From NCBI RefSeq assembly GCF_012272695.1, contig NZ_CP050902.1:3100001-3164000 (forward strand): a stretch of DNA of 64,000 nucleotides. The letters are read 5' to 3'. Below the pieces are notes generated by a model that was given only the letters and a program-made list of their open reading frames with translations, did not search any database and was not told the origin of the DNA. Below, in pieces: positions 32,140-46,020 of this stretch. The translations under genes were made by a program, and so were the position numbers. The DNA comes from Nocardioides sp. JQ2195 (GTDB lineage Bacteria; Actinomycetota; Actinomycetes; Propionibacteriales; Nocardioidaceae). Every line of letters begins with the position of its first letter. The first letter of the stretch is position 1.

Positions 32140-33057
32140 ATGACCGCACGCAACATCCTGATCAGGGGCCTGGTTGCCGGTTTCGTCGCCGGTATCCTCG
32201 CCTTCCTCGTCGCCCACCAGGTCGGCGAACCCCACGTCGAGAAGGCGATCGCCCTCGAAGAGGCCGGGACGGCCGACGAAGCGGCTCCCGCCGAGCACAC
32301 CCACGAGCACGACGGGGCGCACACAGACGCCGGCGCGACCCACGAGCACGACGAGGAACACACAGACACCGGCGCGACCCACGAGCACGACGAGGCGCAC
32401 ACAGACACCGGCGCGACCCACGAGCACGACGAGTCCGGTGGCGGACACAGCCACGGCGACGGCGAGTCCGAGGTGTCGCGCGCCGACCAGAGGACCTGGG
32501 GACTGTTGACCGGCACGCTCGTCGTGGGCACCGCACTGGGCGGGATCGTCGCCCTGGTCTCCGCCGCCGCCGTCGGTCGCATCGGTCGTCTCCGACCGGC
32601 CGCCTCCACCGCCCTGGTCACCGCGATCGGCTTCGTCGCGTTCGCCGTGGTGCCGTGGTTCAAGTACCCGGCCGCTCCCCCGGCCGTCGGTTCCGGCGAG
32701 ACCATCGGCGAGCGCACGGTCGACTACTTCGTCTTCCTCACGATCTCGATCCTCGCCGCGTTCGCCGCCACTCTGCTAGCCCGCCGCATGCACACGCAGC
32801 TCAGCGCCTACGCCAGCGTCGTGATCGGCGTCGCGGTCTACCTCCTGGTGGTGATCGTGAGCGCCGTCGCGATGCCGACGGTCAACGAGCTCGGCGACTT
32901 CCCCGCCGACACGCTCTGGTACTTCCGCCTCTCCTCGCTCTTCACCCTCGCCACCCTCTGGGGTGTGATCGGCGTGGTCCTCACCGGCCTGGTCGGCAGG
33001 CTCGACAGCGTTGCCGTCGCGCAGGCCGAGCGCCGCGAGCTCGCCGCCTCCCTCTGA
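32140..33057 (+). CDS. cbtA: Cobalt transporter subunit CbtA with His-rich repeat loop
   Basis: A 305-residue membrane protein with about five transmembrane helices (first at 10-28, others after residue 120), matching CbtA. Between helices 1 and 2, residues about 54-110 are extremely rich in His, Asp and Glu. A 13-residue unit (THEHDEAHTDTGA type) occurs three times plus a partial copy, encoded by 39-bp tandem repeats. CbtA proteins usually have a shorter His-rich loop, and this expansion probably increases metal binding. The ATG at 32140 replaces an upstream TTG. cobD follows 1 bp after the stop. Confidence 0.88.
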   Translation: MTARNILIRGLVAGFVAGILAFLVAHQVGEPHVEKAIALEEAGTADEAAPAEHTHEHDGAHTDAGATHEHDEEHTDTGATHEHDEAHTDTGATHEHDESGGGHSHGDGESEVSRADQRTWGLLTGTLVVGTALGGIVALVSAAAVGRIGRLRPAASTALVTAIGFVAFAVVPWFKYPAAPPAVGSGETIGERTVDYFVFLTISILAAFAATLLARRMHTQLSAYASVVIGVAVYLLVVIVSAVAMPTVNELGDFPADTLWYFRLSSLFTLATLWGVIGVVLTGLVGRLDSVAVAQAERRELAASL

Positions 33058-33058
33058 G

Positions 33059-34036
33059 ATGGACAGCTCCGTGCCGCGTGCCCTGGGACTCGCCCTGGGG
33101 TTCGCCGCAGATCGGCTCCTGGGCGACCCCGCTCGCTTCCACCCGGTGGCCGGCTTCGGACAGGTCGCCTCACGCCTGGAAGCGCGCATGTACGCCGCCA
33201 CGCGCCGACGCGGCATGCTGTTCACCGCCACTCTGGTGGGAGGCAGCGCAGCCATCAGCGCACTCGTCGAGCGCCGGGCCGCCCACCGGCCGGTCACGCG
33301 CACCGTGCTCACTGCCACCGCCACCTGGGCCGTCCTCGGTGGTACGTCGTTGGGGCGCGAGGCGCGCACCATCCACGCTCAGCTCGAGGCCACCGACCTG
33401 CCGGCCGCTCGACGTCAGCTGACCCACCTCGTCGGGCGGGACACCTCCCGGCTCGACGAGTCGGAGATCGCCCGCGCCACCATCGAGTCCGTCGCCGAGA
33501 ACACCTCCGACGCGGTGGTCGCTCCGCTCGTCCTGGGCGGTCTCCATGGCATTCCGGGGCTGGTCGGCTACCGAGCGGCGAACACGCTCGATGCGATGGT
33601 CGGCCACCGCGATGAGCGCTACCGGGACTTCGGGTGGGCCTCGGCCCGGCTCGACGACCTGCTCAACCTGGCCGGTGCCCGGCTCGCGGCTCTCCTCGCC
33701 ACGGCACTGGCACCCACGGTGGGCGGCTCCTCTCGCGCGGCACTGCAGGCCTGGCGCCGCGATGCCCGCCACCACCCCAGCCCCAACGCCGGCCCGGTTG
33801 AGGCAGCGTTCGCCGGAGCGCTCGGCCTACAGCTCGGCGGGGTGAACACCTACGGCAACCGGGTCGAGGACCGGCACACCCTCGGGACTGGTCGAGGGCC
33901 GACGGCGGCCGACATCGATCGTGCCCGCGACCTCGCCGACAGGGTGTCAGGGGGCTCGGTCGTCGTGGCCGCGGGCATCACGCTCCTTCTCGGCCGCGCC
34001 GGGAACAGTGGAGGATCTCACTCACCCACTGCGTGA
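33059..34036 (+). CDS. cobD: Adenosylcobinamide-phosphate synthase CobD (CbiB)
   Basis: A 325-residue integral membrane enzyme joining the aminopropanol arm to adenosylcobyric acid. Family segments: [20 protein letters not shown] at the N-terminus, [53 protein letters not shown] and [20 protein letters not shown]. The ATG at 33059 directly follows the cbtA stop, so it is in the riboswitch operon. The last 19 bp overlap the end of convergent cobK, and the stop lies in a hairpin stem. Confidence 0.95.
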   Translation: MDSSVPRALGLALGFAADRLLGDPARFHPVAGFGQVASRLEARMYAATRRRGMLFTATLVGGSAAISALVERRAAHRPVTRTVLTATATWAVLGGTSLGREARTIHAQLEATDLPAARRQLTHLVGRDTSRLDESEIARATIESVAENTSDAVVAPLVLGGLHGIPGLVGYRAANTLDAMVGHRDERYRDFGWASARLDDLLNLAGARLAALLATALAPTVGGSSRAALQAWRRDARHHPSPNAGPVEAAFAGALGLQLGGVNTYGNRVEDRHTLGTGRGPTAADIDRARDLADRVSGGSVVVAAGITLLLGRAGNSGGSHSPTA

Positions 34037-34045
34037 GATCCTCCA
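34009..34045. terminator. Bidirectional hairpin containing both cobD and cobK stop codons
   Basis: TGGAGGATCTCAC and GTGAGATCCTCCA form a perfect 13-bp stem with an 11-nt loop. The cobD TGA (34034-34036) and the cobK TGA on the other strand (34018-34020) both lie within the stem arms. A terminator for both converging units is the simplest reading. Confidence 0.75.
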
Positions 34046-34800
34046 TCGTCGCGACCCGCGAGCCCGATGCCCGTCAGCCAGGCACCCGCGGCGGCGGGGT
34101 CGTGGACGACCTGTGTGTCCGGCGCCGCCGCCGAGCGACGAACGACGACCACGGGCAGGCCGAGCGAGCCAGCAGCCTCCATCTTGGGCCAGGTGAAGGA
34201 GCCCCCCGAGTCCTTGGTGACCACGACGTCGACGGAGTGCTCGCGCATCACGGCCAGCTCCCCCTCGAGGCGGTAGGGACCGCGGCTGGTGAGCAGCCGC
34301 CAGGACGGAGGCAGCTCGATCGACGGCGGGTCGACAACCCGCACCAGCGCTGACGATTCGGCCAAGGGGCCGACGAACCGGTCGAGCGACTGGCGCCCCA
34401 CGGTGAGGAACGGACGATCGCCGAGCGAGGCCGTCAGGCGGGCGGCCGAGTCGTGATCATCCACCCAGTGCCAGGCGTCGGAGCCCGGCGCGTCCGCCCA
34501 GCCGGGACGTTCGAGGCGCAGCAGCGGAGTGCCGGTCGCAGCACAGGCCGCGGCCGCGTTGCGGGTGATGCCTGCCGCGAAGGGGTGCGTCGCGTCGACC
34601 ACCGCCGTCACCCCGGCAGCACGCAGGTGGGCGACCAAGCCGTCGACTCCCCCGAAGCCACCGATCCGGACCGGGCCGACCGGCAGGCGTGGCCGTGCCA
34701 CCCGACCCGCCAGCGACGAGGTGAAGTCGACGCCACGCTGCTCCAGGAGAAGGGCCAGCTCGCGCGCCTCACCGGTGCCGCCGAGCAGGAGAACGCTCAT
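34018..34800 (-). CDS. cobK: Precorrin-6A reductase CobK
   Basis: A 260-residue NADPH-dependent reductase making precorrin-6B (dihydro-precorrin-6A). Family segments are [16 protein letters not shown] at the N-terminus, [37 protein letters not shown] and [19 protein letters not shown]. The ATG overlaps the cobQ stop (ATGA). It is convergent and overlapping with cobD at the 3' end. No riboswitch precedes cobQ-cobK. Confidence 0.95.
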   Translation of the reverse strand: MSVLLLGGTGEARELALLLEQRGVDFTSSLAGRVARPRLPVGPVRIGGFGGVDGLVAHLRAAGVTAVVDATHPFAAGITRNAAAACAATGTPLLRLERPGWADAPGSDAWHWVDDHDSAARLTASLGDRPFLTVGRQSLDRFVGPLAESSALVRVVDPPSIELPPSWRLLTSRGPYRLEGELAVMREHSVDVVVTKDSGGSFTWPKMEAAGSLGLPVVVVRRSAAAPDTQVVHDPAAAGAWLTGIGLAGRDDGGSHAVGE

Positions 34801-36287
34801 CGACCCGTTCCCGGTGGGAGGATCGACAGGTCGGCTGGTGCACCCCGGTCGACGAGGTCGATCAGCGCCTCGACGTCGAGGTGTTCCTCGACGAGGTCGC
34901 CCAGCAGGTCGAGGCGTCGTTCGCGTTGCTCGGAGAAGCTGACGTCGGAGCTGGTCCAGGTGCGCCCGGACACGGCTGCCACCTCCCCCAGCAGGGCTCG
35001 GCGGAAGTCGTCACCCTCGAGGCTGCCGTGCCACATGGTCCCGAAGACCGCGTCGTTGCGGGCCCCGCCGAGGAACTCCTCGTCCGAGCCACGGGTGATC
35101 CGCCCGTGGTGGATCTCGTAACCAGTCGTCGCGGCGCCCAGGGCGGAGCCGGTCGGCAGGCGCAGTGCCTTCTCCCGGGCGAACGTCGTGGTGACGTCGA
35201 GCAGCCCGAGGCCGTCGACCACGGCACCCGTCTCGCCCTCCACCCCGTCAGGGTCGGCGATGCGACGACCGAGCATCTGGAAGCCACCACAGATCCCGAG
35301 CATCGGCTTCCCGGCCCCGGCATGGTCGAGGATCGCTCGATCCAGCCCTCGCGAGCGCAGCCAGGCCAGGTCCGAGATCGTGGCGCGCGTCCCGGGCAGG
35401 ACGACGAGGTCGGCGTCGGCCATCGCGCGTGGGTCGCTGACGAAGACCACGTCGAGTCCCGGCTCGATGCCGAGCGCGTCGACGTCGGTGAAGTTCGAGA
35501 CCCGTGGCAGTCGGATCACCGCGACCTTCATCGCGGCCGCACCGACCGGCGTACGCCGCCCCTCGAGGTCGAGCGCGTCCTCGGAGTCCAACCAGAGATG
35601 GGGATTCCACGGCAGCACGCCGAACACCCGCCGCCCCGTGAGCGCCTCGAGCTGGTCGAGCCCCGGCGTCAGCAACGACGCGTCACCGCGGAACTTGTTG
35701 ACCACGAAGCCGGCGATGAGTGCCTGGTCGGCCGGCTCGAGCAGCGCCACCGTGCCGAACATCGCGGCGAAGACTCCACCCCGATCGATGTCACCGACCA
35801 CCACGGTCGGGATCGAGGCATGCCGGGCCAGGCCCATGTTGACGTAGTCGCTCTCGCGCAGGTTGATCTCGGTCGGGCTACCGGCACCCTCCGCGACCAC
35901 CACGTCGTAGCGCGACGCCAGGTCGTCGAACGCGTCGTACGCCGACCGGGCAAGATGGCGCCTGCCGTCGACGAAGTCGCGACTCGAGATCTCGCCCGCG
36001 GGCTGCCCCATCACCACCACGTGGCTGCGCCGGTCGCCGCCGGGCTTGAGCAGCACCGGGTTCATCGCGGCCTCCGGCTCGGCCCGTGCCGCCAGGGCCT
36101 GGACCCACTGGGCACGGCCGATCTCGGCGCCGTCGGCACAGACCATCGAGTTGTTGGACATGTTCTGGCTCTTGAACGGTGCCACCCTCAGTCCCCGACG
36201 TGCGAAGGCACGGCACAGGCCCGTGGTGAGGATGCTCTTGCCCGCGTCGGAGGTGGTGCCGGCGACGAGAAGGGCACCACGAGTCAT
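34797..36287 (-). CDS. cobQ: Cobyric acid synthase CobQ
   Basis: A 496-residue glutamine-dependent amidotransferase that amidates the b, d, e and g side chains of adenosylcobyrinic acid a,c-diamide. The P-loop-like [20 protein letters not shown] is at the N-terminus, KSQNMSNNS and [20 protein letters not shown] follow. The glutaminase domain has the nucleophile in [18 protein letters not shown] and the later GYEIHHGR. The ATG at 36287 has a TAGGCT -10 box 6 nt upstream (leaderless). It starts the cobQ-cobK unit. Confidence 0.96.
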   Translation of the reverse strand: MTRGALLVAGTTSDAGKSILTTGLCRAFARRGLRVAPFKSQNMSNNSMVCADGAEIGRAQWVQALAARAEPEAAMNPVLLKPGGDRRSHVVVMGQPAGEISSRDFVDGRRHLARSAYDAFDDLASRYDVVVAEGAGSPTEINLRESDYVNMGLARHASIPTVVVGDIDRGGVFAAMFGTVALLEPADQALIAGFVVNKFRGDASLLTPGLDQLEALTGRRVFGVLPWNPHLWLDSEDALDLEGRRTPVGAAAMKVAVIRLPRVSNFTDVDALGIEPGLDVVFVSDPRAMADADLVVLPGTRATISDLAWLRSRGLDRAILDHAGAGKPMLGICGGFQMLGRRIADPDGVEGETGAVVDGLGLLDVTTTFAREKALRLPTGSALGAATTGYEIHHGRITRGSDEEFLGGARNDAVFGTMWHGSLEGDDFRRALLGEVAAVSGRTWTSSDVSFSEQRERRLDLLGDLVEEHLDVEALIDLVDRGAPADLSILPPGTGR

Positions 36288-36293
36288 GCCCGC

Positions 36294-36299
36294 AGCCTA
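36294..36299 (-). promoter_or_regulatory. Probable -10 box for leaderless cobQ transcript
   Basis: TAGGCT on the minus strand ends 6 nt before the cobQ ATG. It lies in the 32-bp gap between the cobQ start and the downstream end of tag. Confidence 0.5.
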
Positions 36300-36319
36300 T
36301 CGGCGTGGGGCCGCGCGGA

Positions 36320-36907
36320 TCACCGCGGCCAGACCCCGGACGAGCCGCGGCGATGGGAGCCCATCAGGTGGGTGTCGACGATGCCGACCGCCTCCATCAG
36401 CGCATGCATCGTGGTGGGCCCGACGTGGACGAAGCCCTTCTTCTTCAGCGCCCTCGACAGCGCCACGGACTCGGCCGACTGCGTGGGCACGTCGGCCCAG
36501 GTCGTGGGCTCGGGCGTTGCCGACGGCTGGAAGGACCAGACGAAGTCGACCAACCCACCCTCGTCACGCAACGCCAACGTCGCGCGAGCATTGGTGATCG
36601 TGGCGTCGACCTTGCGCCGGTTGCGCACGATGCCGGCGTCGGCCATCAGGCGCTCGCGGTCGGAGTCGTCGTAGGCCGCGACCTTCTCGGGATCGAAGCC
36701 GTCGAAGGCCTCGCGGAAGGCCGGACGCTTCCTCAGGATCGTGGCCCACGACAGGCCGGACTGGAAGGCCTCGAGGCTGATCCGCTCGAAGAGGGCTGCT
36801 TCCTCACGGACCGGCATGCCCCACTCGGTGTCGTAGTAGTCGCGCAGCATCGGGTCGGTCGCGGCCCAGGTGGGCCGGGCGAGGCCGTCGTCGCACATCA
36901 CGGTCAT
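36320..36907 (-). CDS. tag: DNA-3-methyladenine glycosylase I
   Basis: A 195-residue base-excision repair enzyme removing 3-methyladenine. Family segments: the N-terminal Cys (C5 in TVMCDDGLARPTW), DYYDTEWGMPVR, LFERISLEAFQSGLSWATIL, AFREAFDGFDPEKVAAYDD, RNRRKVDATITNA and KKKGFVHVGPTTMHALMEA. The zinc-binding Cys/His set of the family appears to be partly kept: N-terminal C5, and a His in DTHLMGSHRR near the C-terminus. The ATG at 36907 is chosen by similarity. It sits 32 bp upstream of the cobQ start on the same strand. Confidence 0.94.
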   Translation of the reverse strand: MTVMCDDGLARPTWAATDPMLRDYYDTEWGMPVREEAALFERISLEAFQSGLSWATILRKRPAFREAFDGFDPEKVAAYDDSDRERLMADAGIVRNRRKVDATITNARATLALRDEGGLVDFVWSFQPSATPEPTTWADVPTQSAESVALSRALKKKGFVHVGPTTMHALMEAVGIVDTHLMGSHRRGSSGVWPR

Positions 36908-36960
36908 GGCGACAGTGTGGCAGGAACCGCCGGCACCGATGAAGTGACGAGTCTGCCGTC

Positions 36961-38787
36961 CTAGCCGGGGAAGACGCCGTCCCACGGAGTCAGGTCGATG
37001 TTCTCGGCCTTCTCCTTGGCGTCCTTGCCGAACTCCTTGACGTCCTCCACCGCCTCCTTGCCCTTGTCGGCAAGGCCGAGGTGCTCGCGGTCCCACTCGT
37101 ACAACGACCGAGTCGTGGTGTCGGCTCGCTCGTGCTCGTCGGCGCTGCTGCGCAGTCCGTCGATGCTGATGCCCGCGGAGATCTCGGAGCGCTTGAGCCA
37201 GATCCCGGTCGCGTCGAGGTGGAGGTTGAGCGCCTTCGCGAAGTCGGCCGCTCCTTCGACCTGGCCCAGGGCGGAGGTGGGCAGGTGGATGGCATGGATC
37301 GTGCTGCCCGCCGAGCTCAACGCTGCCTCCACCCGCCCCAGGTTCGTGGCGGCATCACGGAGGGTCTCGGGCTGCACCTCGATCGAGCCCGGCATGCCCG
37401 ACTGTTCCGGGCTCAGGATGGACATGAAGGGGCTGACCCATTCGTCCCCGGTGCCAAGGTAGTCCTTCGCACCGGACTCGTGCATCACCGCCAGGCCCTC
37501 CGGGGTCTGTGTCATCCCCTCGGACATGTTGGCGAGATGTGTGTTCCTGATCAACCCGTCGTCGGCCGACGCGTCACCGCCGTTCTCGAGGGTGCCGCGG
37601 TCGAAGGTCTTGACCTCGGACTCGTAGCCGCGGCCGTAGGAGGTGCTGAACGACATCTCCCCGTCCGTGATGACCACGCCTTGTGTGAACTCCGGGGTCC
37701 TGACCTCGTAGTCGTCATCGCGGACCCAGTCACCACCGACCTTCTCGTAGCGATACATCCGGTCGTCCCAGAAGTTGCCCGCATAGAGGTACGTCGACCC
37801 GTTGGCGTCGGTGTGGATCGTCGAGAACGAGTGACCGCCGTCCTTGAGGTCCACGGCGTCCCGGGCCGGCGCGACACTGCCGAGGTTCTGGGTCTTCAGG
37901 TCGGACAGCGAGTAGCGGATCGCTCGTGACGGGTCACCAGCCGTGATCCACACGTCGTTGCCGTCGACGACCACACTGCCCACGTGGTGGGCCGCCTGCC
38001 CGTCGAAGCCTGAGAGCTCGACGGTGTTGATCAGCTCGCCGGTGTCCGGATCGATGATCGACGCCACGGCGGTGTCGTCACCCTTGCCGCCGTACGACAC
38101 CTGCACCATCGTGCCGCCGTTGGCCGGGCTGTAGCCGAGGCCCTGGGGCGTCAGGCCGTCGTCGTTGCCGGTCACCTCCGTGTCCGCGATGACCGGGCCC
38201 GGCAAGGTCCCGTTGTCGAGGCCCCACGTCATGGAGTAGCCGATGCCGTCCTGCAGGGCCTCGATCTCCTTCTCGGACAGGCCGCCGTTCCTGAGGTAGT
38301 CCTTGAAGTCGTCCGCGTCGCCATCCTGCTGCGCCAGCTCGTCCGTGGGCAGGTAGTCCGTGGCGGCCACCAACCCCTCGGTGTAGACCGACGAGGCCTG
38401 ACGCAGCGCATCCATCGCATCATCGCGGCAGAGCTTGAGCACCGGACCTGCGAGGGGCAGGGTCTTATTGACCCGCCAGGTCGTGATGACGAGGTCGGCG
38501 AACCCGATGGTCGCGTCGTAGAGCCGTTGCACGCTGTTCAGCGCAACCTTGCCCTGGCTGCAGCGCATGTGCGCCATCTCCGCCATCGCCTTCGTGGCCC
38601 AGATCCGCTCGTTGTAGGAGTCGCGGTCCTGTCCCTTCCACTCGACACCCGTCGTGGCGAGCTCGAGCGAGTCTGCGCTGGTGTCGATCGATGTCATGGA
38701 GGCCGTGACCGAGTCGCGCACGGTGACGATGGTCCCGGGGTTGCCCGACGTCAGCCTCGCGTAGAGACGCTCGGGTCCGTCGCTCAC
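36961..38787 (-). CDS. WXG100-like helical domains flanking a propeller-like core, function unknown
   Basis: A 608-residue protein without a signal peptide. Residues about 1-115 look like a WXG-type helical hairpin, with VEWKGQDRDSYNERI as the WxG turn. Residues about 200-440 contain repeated beta-rich segments (GQAAHHVGSVVVDGNDVWIT, GSTYLYAGNFWDDRMYRYE) that suggest a beta-propeller. Residues about 455-580 again look helical, with SSADEHERADTTTRSLYEWD. No cysteine-based or nuclease toxin motif is recognised. It overlaps the upstream lipoprotein gene by 4 bp, so the two are translated together. A type VII secretion substrate or surface complex is possible but unproven. Confidence 0.6.
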   Translation of the reverse strand: MSDGPERLYARLTSGNPGTIVTVRDSVTASMTSIDTSADSLELATTGVEWKGQDRDSYNERIWATKAMAEMAHMRCSQGKVALNSVQRLYDATIGFADLVITTWRVNKTLPLAGPVLKLCRDDAMDALRQASSVYTEGLVAATDYLPTDELAQQDGDADDFKDYLRNGGLSEKEIEALQDGIGYSMTWGLDNGTLPGPVIADTEVTGNDDGLTPQGLGYSPANGGTMVQVSYGGKGDDTAVASIIDPDTGELINTVELSGFDGQAAHHVGSVVVDGNDVWITAGDPSRAIRYSLSDLKTQNLGSVAPARDAVDLKDGGHSFSTIHTDANGSTYLYAGNFWDDRMYRYEKVGGDWVRDDDYEVRTPEFTQGVVITDGEMSFSTSYGRGYESEVKTFDRGTLENGGDASADDGLIRNTHLANMSEGMTQTPEGLAVMHESGAKDYLGTGDEWVSPFMSILSPEQSGMPGSIEVQPETLRDAATNLGRVEAALSSAGSTIHAIHLPTSALGQVEGAADFAKALNLHLDATGIWLKRSEISAGISIDGLRSSADEHERADTTTRSLYEWDREHLGLADKGKEAVEDVKEFGKDAKEKAENIDLTPWDGVFPG

Positions 38788-39821
38788 GACTCGACTCCCG
38801 TCCTGATCGCCTGTTGCGGGAACAACGGAGGTTCCGACACCAGGTCACGGGTGGCTCCCGGGACCTGCGTGCAGGCACCGCTGGGCACCTCACACGTCGC
38901 CAACGAGTCCACGTCGCCGGCCTGGATGCCGTCGTCGCCGTCCGACCCCACTCGCGCCATGGAGATCGCGAGGACGGTGTCGTCGTCCAGCCAGCGCACC
39001 AGCGCCCACTCGGAGGTGCTCAGCTCCGGGTCGATCCTGTGGCCTGCCTCGTCGACGAGCCCCGGTTGCGACCCGTCCTGGCCGATGTCGATCCGCCAGG
39101 TGTGCGAGCCATTCCACCGCGGGTGGGTCGGTTCGCCCTGCGGGTCCGGGACGTCGTCCGAGCTGACCTCCTCGACCTCACCCGTGGCCAGGTCGAAGGC
39201 GCGGTGCTCCCCCAGGGCACTGACGTACGCCGTGGTGTCCGTGACGGCGGCCAGCCACGGGCTGCCTTCCTCGTAGGCCTCGGCAAGGCCGACGCCTCCC
39301 GGGTCGTCCATGCCCTCCGCGGTCCGGATCGTCTCCTCACCGGTCTCGGTGTCGACCACCACCAGCAGGAAGGCCGCCGTGCCGTGGTCGTCCTTCGGGC
39401 CGTTCACGTCGTCGAGGAGGACCAGGTGGCGTCCGTCCGTCGTCGCGCTGATCTGCGTGACGTAGGAGTCGGTCGCCTCCACCCCGTCCCGGGTGGCCCG
39501 GTAGAGGCGCCCGTTCTCGGCTGGCTGCGTCGGGTCAGAGGCCGCCGCCTTGGTGAACCAGACAGCGTCGCCGGCGACGGCGTACTCGCTGAAGTCGTCC
39601 ACGGTGTCGATCTCGGTGCCATCCGCGAGGTGGATGGTGTGGCCCTTGCCCCAGACCAGCCCTGACGCGTCGAGGGACTCACCGGTCGGCCAGTGCTGAC
39701 CCCCGGGCTCGCGGTCGGCCTCGCTGTCACAGGCAGTCACGGCAACCACGAGCAGCAGGCCGAGCAGCCCGGCGAGCAGGCGTCGCAGCGGCAGGGGTCG
39801 ACCACTGAGAGCACTCACCAT
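38784..39821 (-). CDS. Lipoprotein, propeller-like, function unknown
   Basis: A 345-residue lipoprotein: basic start, hydrophobic LLAGLLGLLLVVAVTAC with lipobox cysteine C31. The mature part is acidic, with WD-like beta segments (GDAVWFTKAA, GRHLVLLDDV, GSPWLAAVTDTTAYVSALGE, LVRWLDDDTVLAIS) that suggest a six- or seven-bladed propeller. No enzyme motif is seen. It is first in a two-gene operon with the WXG-like protein (ATGA overlap), so the products probably act together at the cell surface. The ATG at 39821 is preferred over 39881, which lies far from the signal sequence. Confidence 0.65.
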   Translation of the reverse strand: MVSALSGRPLPLRRLLAGLLGLLLVVAVTACDSEADREPGGQHWPTGESLDASGLVWGKGHTIHLADGTEIDTVDDFSEYAVAGDAVWFTKAAASDPTQPAENGRLYRATRDGVEATDSYVTQISATTDGRHLVLLDDVNGPKDDHGTAAFLLVVVDTETGEETIRTAEGMDDPGGVGLAEAYEEGSPWLAAVTDTTAYVSALGEHRAFDLATGEVEEVSSDDVPDPQGEPTHPRWNGSHTWRIDIGQDGSQPGLVDEAGHRIDPELSTSEWALVRWLDDDTVLAISMARVGSDGDDGIQAGDVDSLATCEVPSGACTQVPGATRDLVSEPPLFPQQAIRTGVES

Positions 39822-39861
39822 GGCCACAGGGTGCCCCGAGGAGCGCCGTTGAAACCACCCC

Positions 39862-39879
39862 GTCGCCGCGGACGGCGAC
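39862..39879. terminator. Hairpin between lipoprotein gene and thiC 3' end
   Basis: GTCGCC and GGCGAC pair around a 6-nt loop 7 bp beyond the thiC stop. It is short and has no T-run, so its role as thiamin-operon terminator is tentative. Confidence 0.35.
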
Positions 39880-39886
39880 ATCCGGG

Positions 39887-44270
<4,384 letters not shown>

Positions 44271-45261
44271 AAGCGGTGGGGGTCGAGCGCGGGCTCGAGG
44301 TGCCCGTGCTCGAGGTGGTCGGCAACCAGCCGCGCAACCAGCGGGGCGAGCAGGACGCCGTGTCGGAACAGGCCGGCCGCGAGGACGACGTCCGGTCGGC
44401 CCGGGGCCGGCCCGATCAACGGCAGGTTGTCCGGAGCAGCGGGCCGGTCCCGCGCGGTCGCCTCGTGGAAGGTGGCCCGGTCGAGCCCGGGCAGCAACGC
44501 ACGGGCCGCCTCGACCAGGGCGAACACTCCACCGAAGGTGACCACAGGACGTGTGTCGTGCTCCTCCGACGTCGCTCCGACGACGATGCCGCCGTCGGCG
44601 CGCGGGACGACGTAGACCGGCCGCCCCTTCACCCGGCCCCGGATGGTCCGGGTCGGCGGGTCCTCGCTGTGCCCACGCAGGATCTCGCCACGCACGCCTC
44701 GGACCAGGTGGGCCCACGGCTCCGGCAGGCGTGCGCCCGTGGCGACCACCGTCACCTCACACGGGTTCTCCGGCGCAACCGGAGCAACCCGCCCGACCCG
44801 CAGCAGCAGGGCGGCGACCAGCCTGCGCGGATCGACGCTGTGGTCGGCAGGGAGCAGCACACCGCCTGCGACACGCGGCGCGAGCGTCGGCTCGAGGCGC
44901 CGGACCTCGCGACCGGTCAGCACCGCTGGCGCCAGTCCCGCGGAGGCCAGCAACGCCGCCTGTCGCTCCACCTCGTGCAGGTCGCCCCGGTCATGCCCCA
45001 CGAGCAGCGTGCCGGTGCGGTGCAGCGCGACCCCCAGCCGCTCGGCGTACGCCGGCCACAGCTCGAGGCTGCGCAGGCCCAGGCGCAGGATCTCCTCCTC
45101 GCCGTGCCAGACCTCGCTCGACGGCGACAACATGCCGGCCGCGGCGTGCGAGGCCCCGGCGCCCGGTGCGGGATCCACGACGACGACCGTGTGTCCCCGG
45201 CGGATGAGCTCGTCGGCGACGGAGAGGCCGACGATCCCGGCGCCGAGCACGCGCACCCGCA

Positions 45262-45885
45262 TCAGGAGACCGCCGTCACGAGGTCCTTCGCTGCCTGCAG
45301 TGGATCGGGTTGTCGCCAGATCCCGCCGATCACGGCGACGCCGTGGGCACCGGCCTCGATCACGGAGCCCGCACGGGACGCGTCGACGCCGCCGATCCCG
45401 ATCAGCGGCAGCGGGCCGACCGCCGACGACATCGCCGGGAGCCCCAGCGGGGCAGGCAGGCCGGCCTTCGACGAGGTCGCGAACAGCGGGCCGAAGCCTG
45501 CGTAGGTGGCGCCGTCCGCGGCAGCCCGCGCGACCTGCTCCGGCGTGCGACAGGTGGCGCCCACCATGAGCGACGGAGCGACGCGCCGGGCGGCGGCGAC
45601 GGAGAGGTCGCTGGCTCCCAGGTGCACCCCGTGCGCGCCGGCCACGACGGCCACGTCCAGGCGGTCGTTGACCACGACACACGCGCCGGTGTCGAGCGCC
45701 GCGGCGGTGAGCGCCACCAGCCCGCGCGTGGTGGCGGTCTTGTCACGGACCTGGAAACCGTCGATCCCGGCCGCAGCCAGGCCGGGCAACAGCGCCGGGT
45801 CGTCGTCGGTCGAGACCAGGCAGAACAGCCTCGGCAACGCGGGCGGTGGCAGGACGGGTGCCGACGAGACGGACGGTGACAACAC
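45262..45885 (-). CDS. thiE: Thiamine-phosphate synthase ThiE
   Basis: A 207-residue TIM-barrel enzyme joining HMP-PP and thiazole phosphate. Motifs: GFQVRDKTATTR, VVVNDRLDVAVVAGAHGVHL, VGATCRTPEQVARAAADGA, YAGFGPLFATSSKAG and IGIGGVDASRAG. The GTG at 45885 is chosen because GAGGAG lies 7 nt upstream and the frame further upstream runs through the TPP riboswitch. It is the first gene of the thi operon, and thiO starts at its stop codon. Confidence 0.93.
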   Translation of the reverse strand: MLSPSVSSAPVLPPPALPRLFCLVSTDDDPALLPGLAAAGIDGFQVRDKTATTRGLVALTAAALDTGACVVVNDRLDVAVVAGAHGVHLGASDLSVAAARRVAPSLMVGATCRTPEQVARAAADGATYAGFGPLFATSSKAGLPAPLGLPAMSSAVGPLPLIGIGGVDASRAGSVIEAGAHGVAVIGGIWRQPDPLQAAKDLVTAVS

Positions 45886-45894
45886 GGGAACGCT

Positions 45895-45990
45895 CCTCGC
45901 TTCCTTCGCCGGCATGACCCGGATCAGGTTCAACAGTCGGAGCGGCTACAGCTCCCTCTCAGCCCCTGCCTCGGGACTCCTGTGGTGGAT
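45895..45990 (-). promoter_or_regulatory. TPP riboswitch (THI element) upstream of thiE
   Basis: On the minus strand GAGTCCCGAGGCAGGGGCTG, then AGAGGGAGCTG and GAACCTGATCCGGGTCATGC followed by CGGCGAAGGAAG, match the conserved THI box. The GAGGAG ribosome-binding site of thiE lies at its 3' edge, so ligand binding could hide it. A TAGTGT -10 box at 45998-46003 precedes it by 7 nt. Confidence 0.96.
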
Positions 45991-45997
45991 GCGAGCG

Positions 45998-46003
45998 ACA
46001 CTA
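45998..46003 (-). promoter_or_regulatory. -10 box of the thiamin operon
   Basis: TAGTGT on the minus strand, 7 nt before the start of the TPP aptamer. Confidence 0.5.
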
Positions 46004-46020
46004 GCGCAGAGTGCCCGGGG

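Noticed and set aside
36961..38787. Polymorphic toxin with lipoprotein immunity partner
   Set aside because: No nuclease, deaminase or peptidase motif is seen in the C-terminus, and an exported lipoprotein is not a typical immunity protein for a cytosolic target; kept as unknown.
45915..45933. ATG codons upstream of thiE as start sites
   Set aside because: They are in the conserved part of the TPP aptamer; the GTG at 45885 has a well-spaced GAGGAG.
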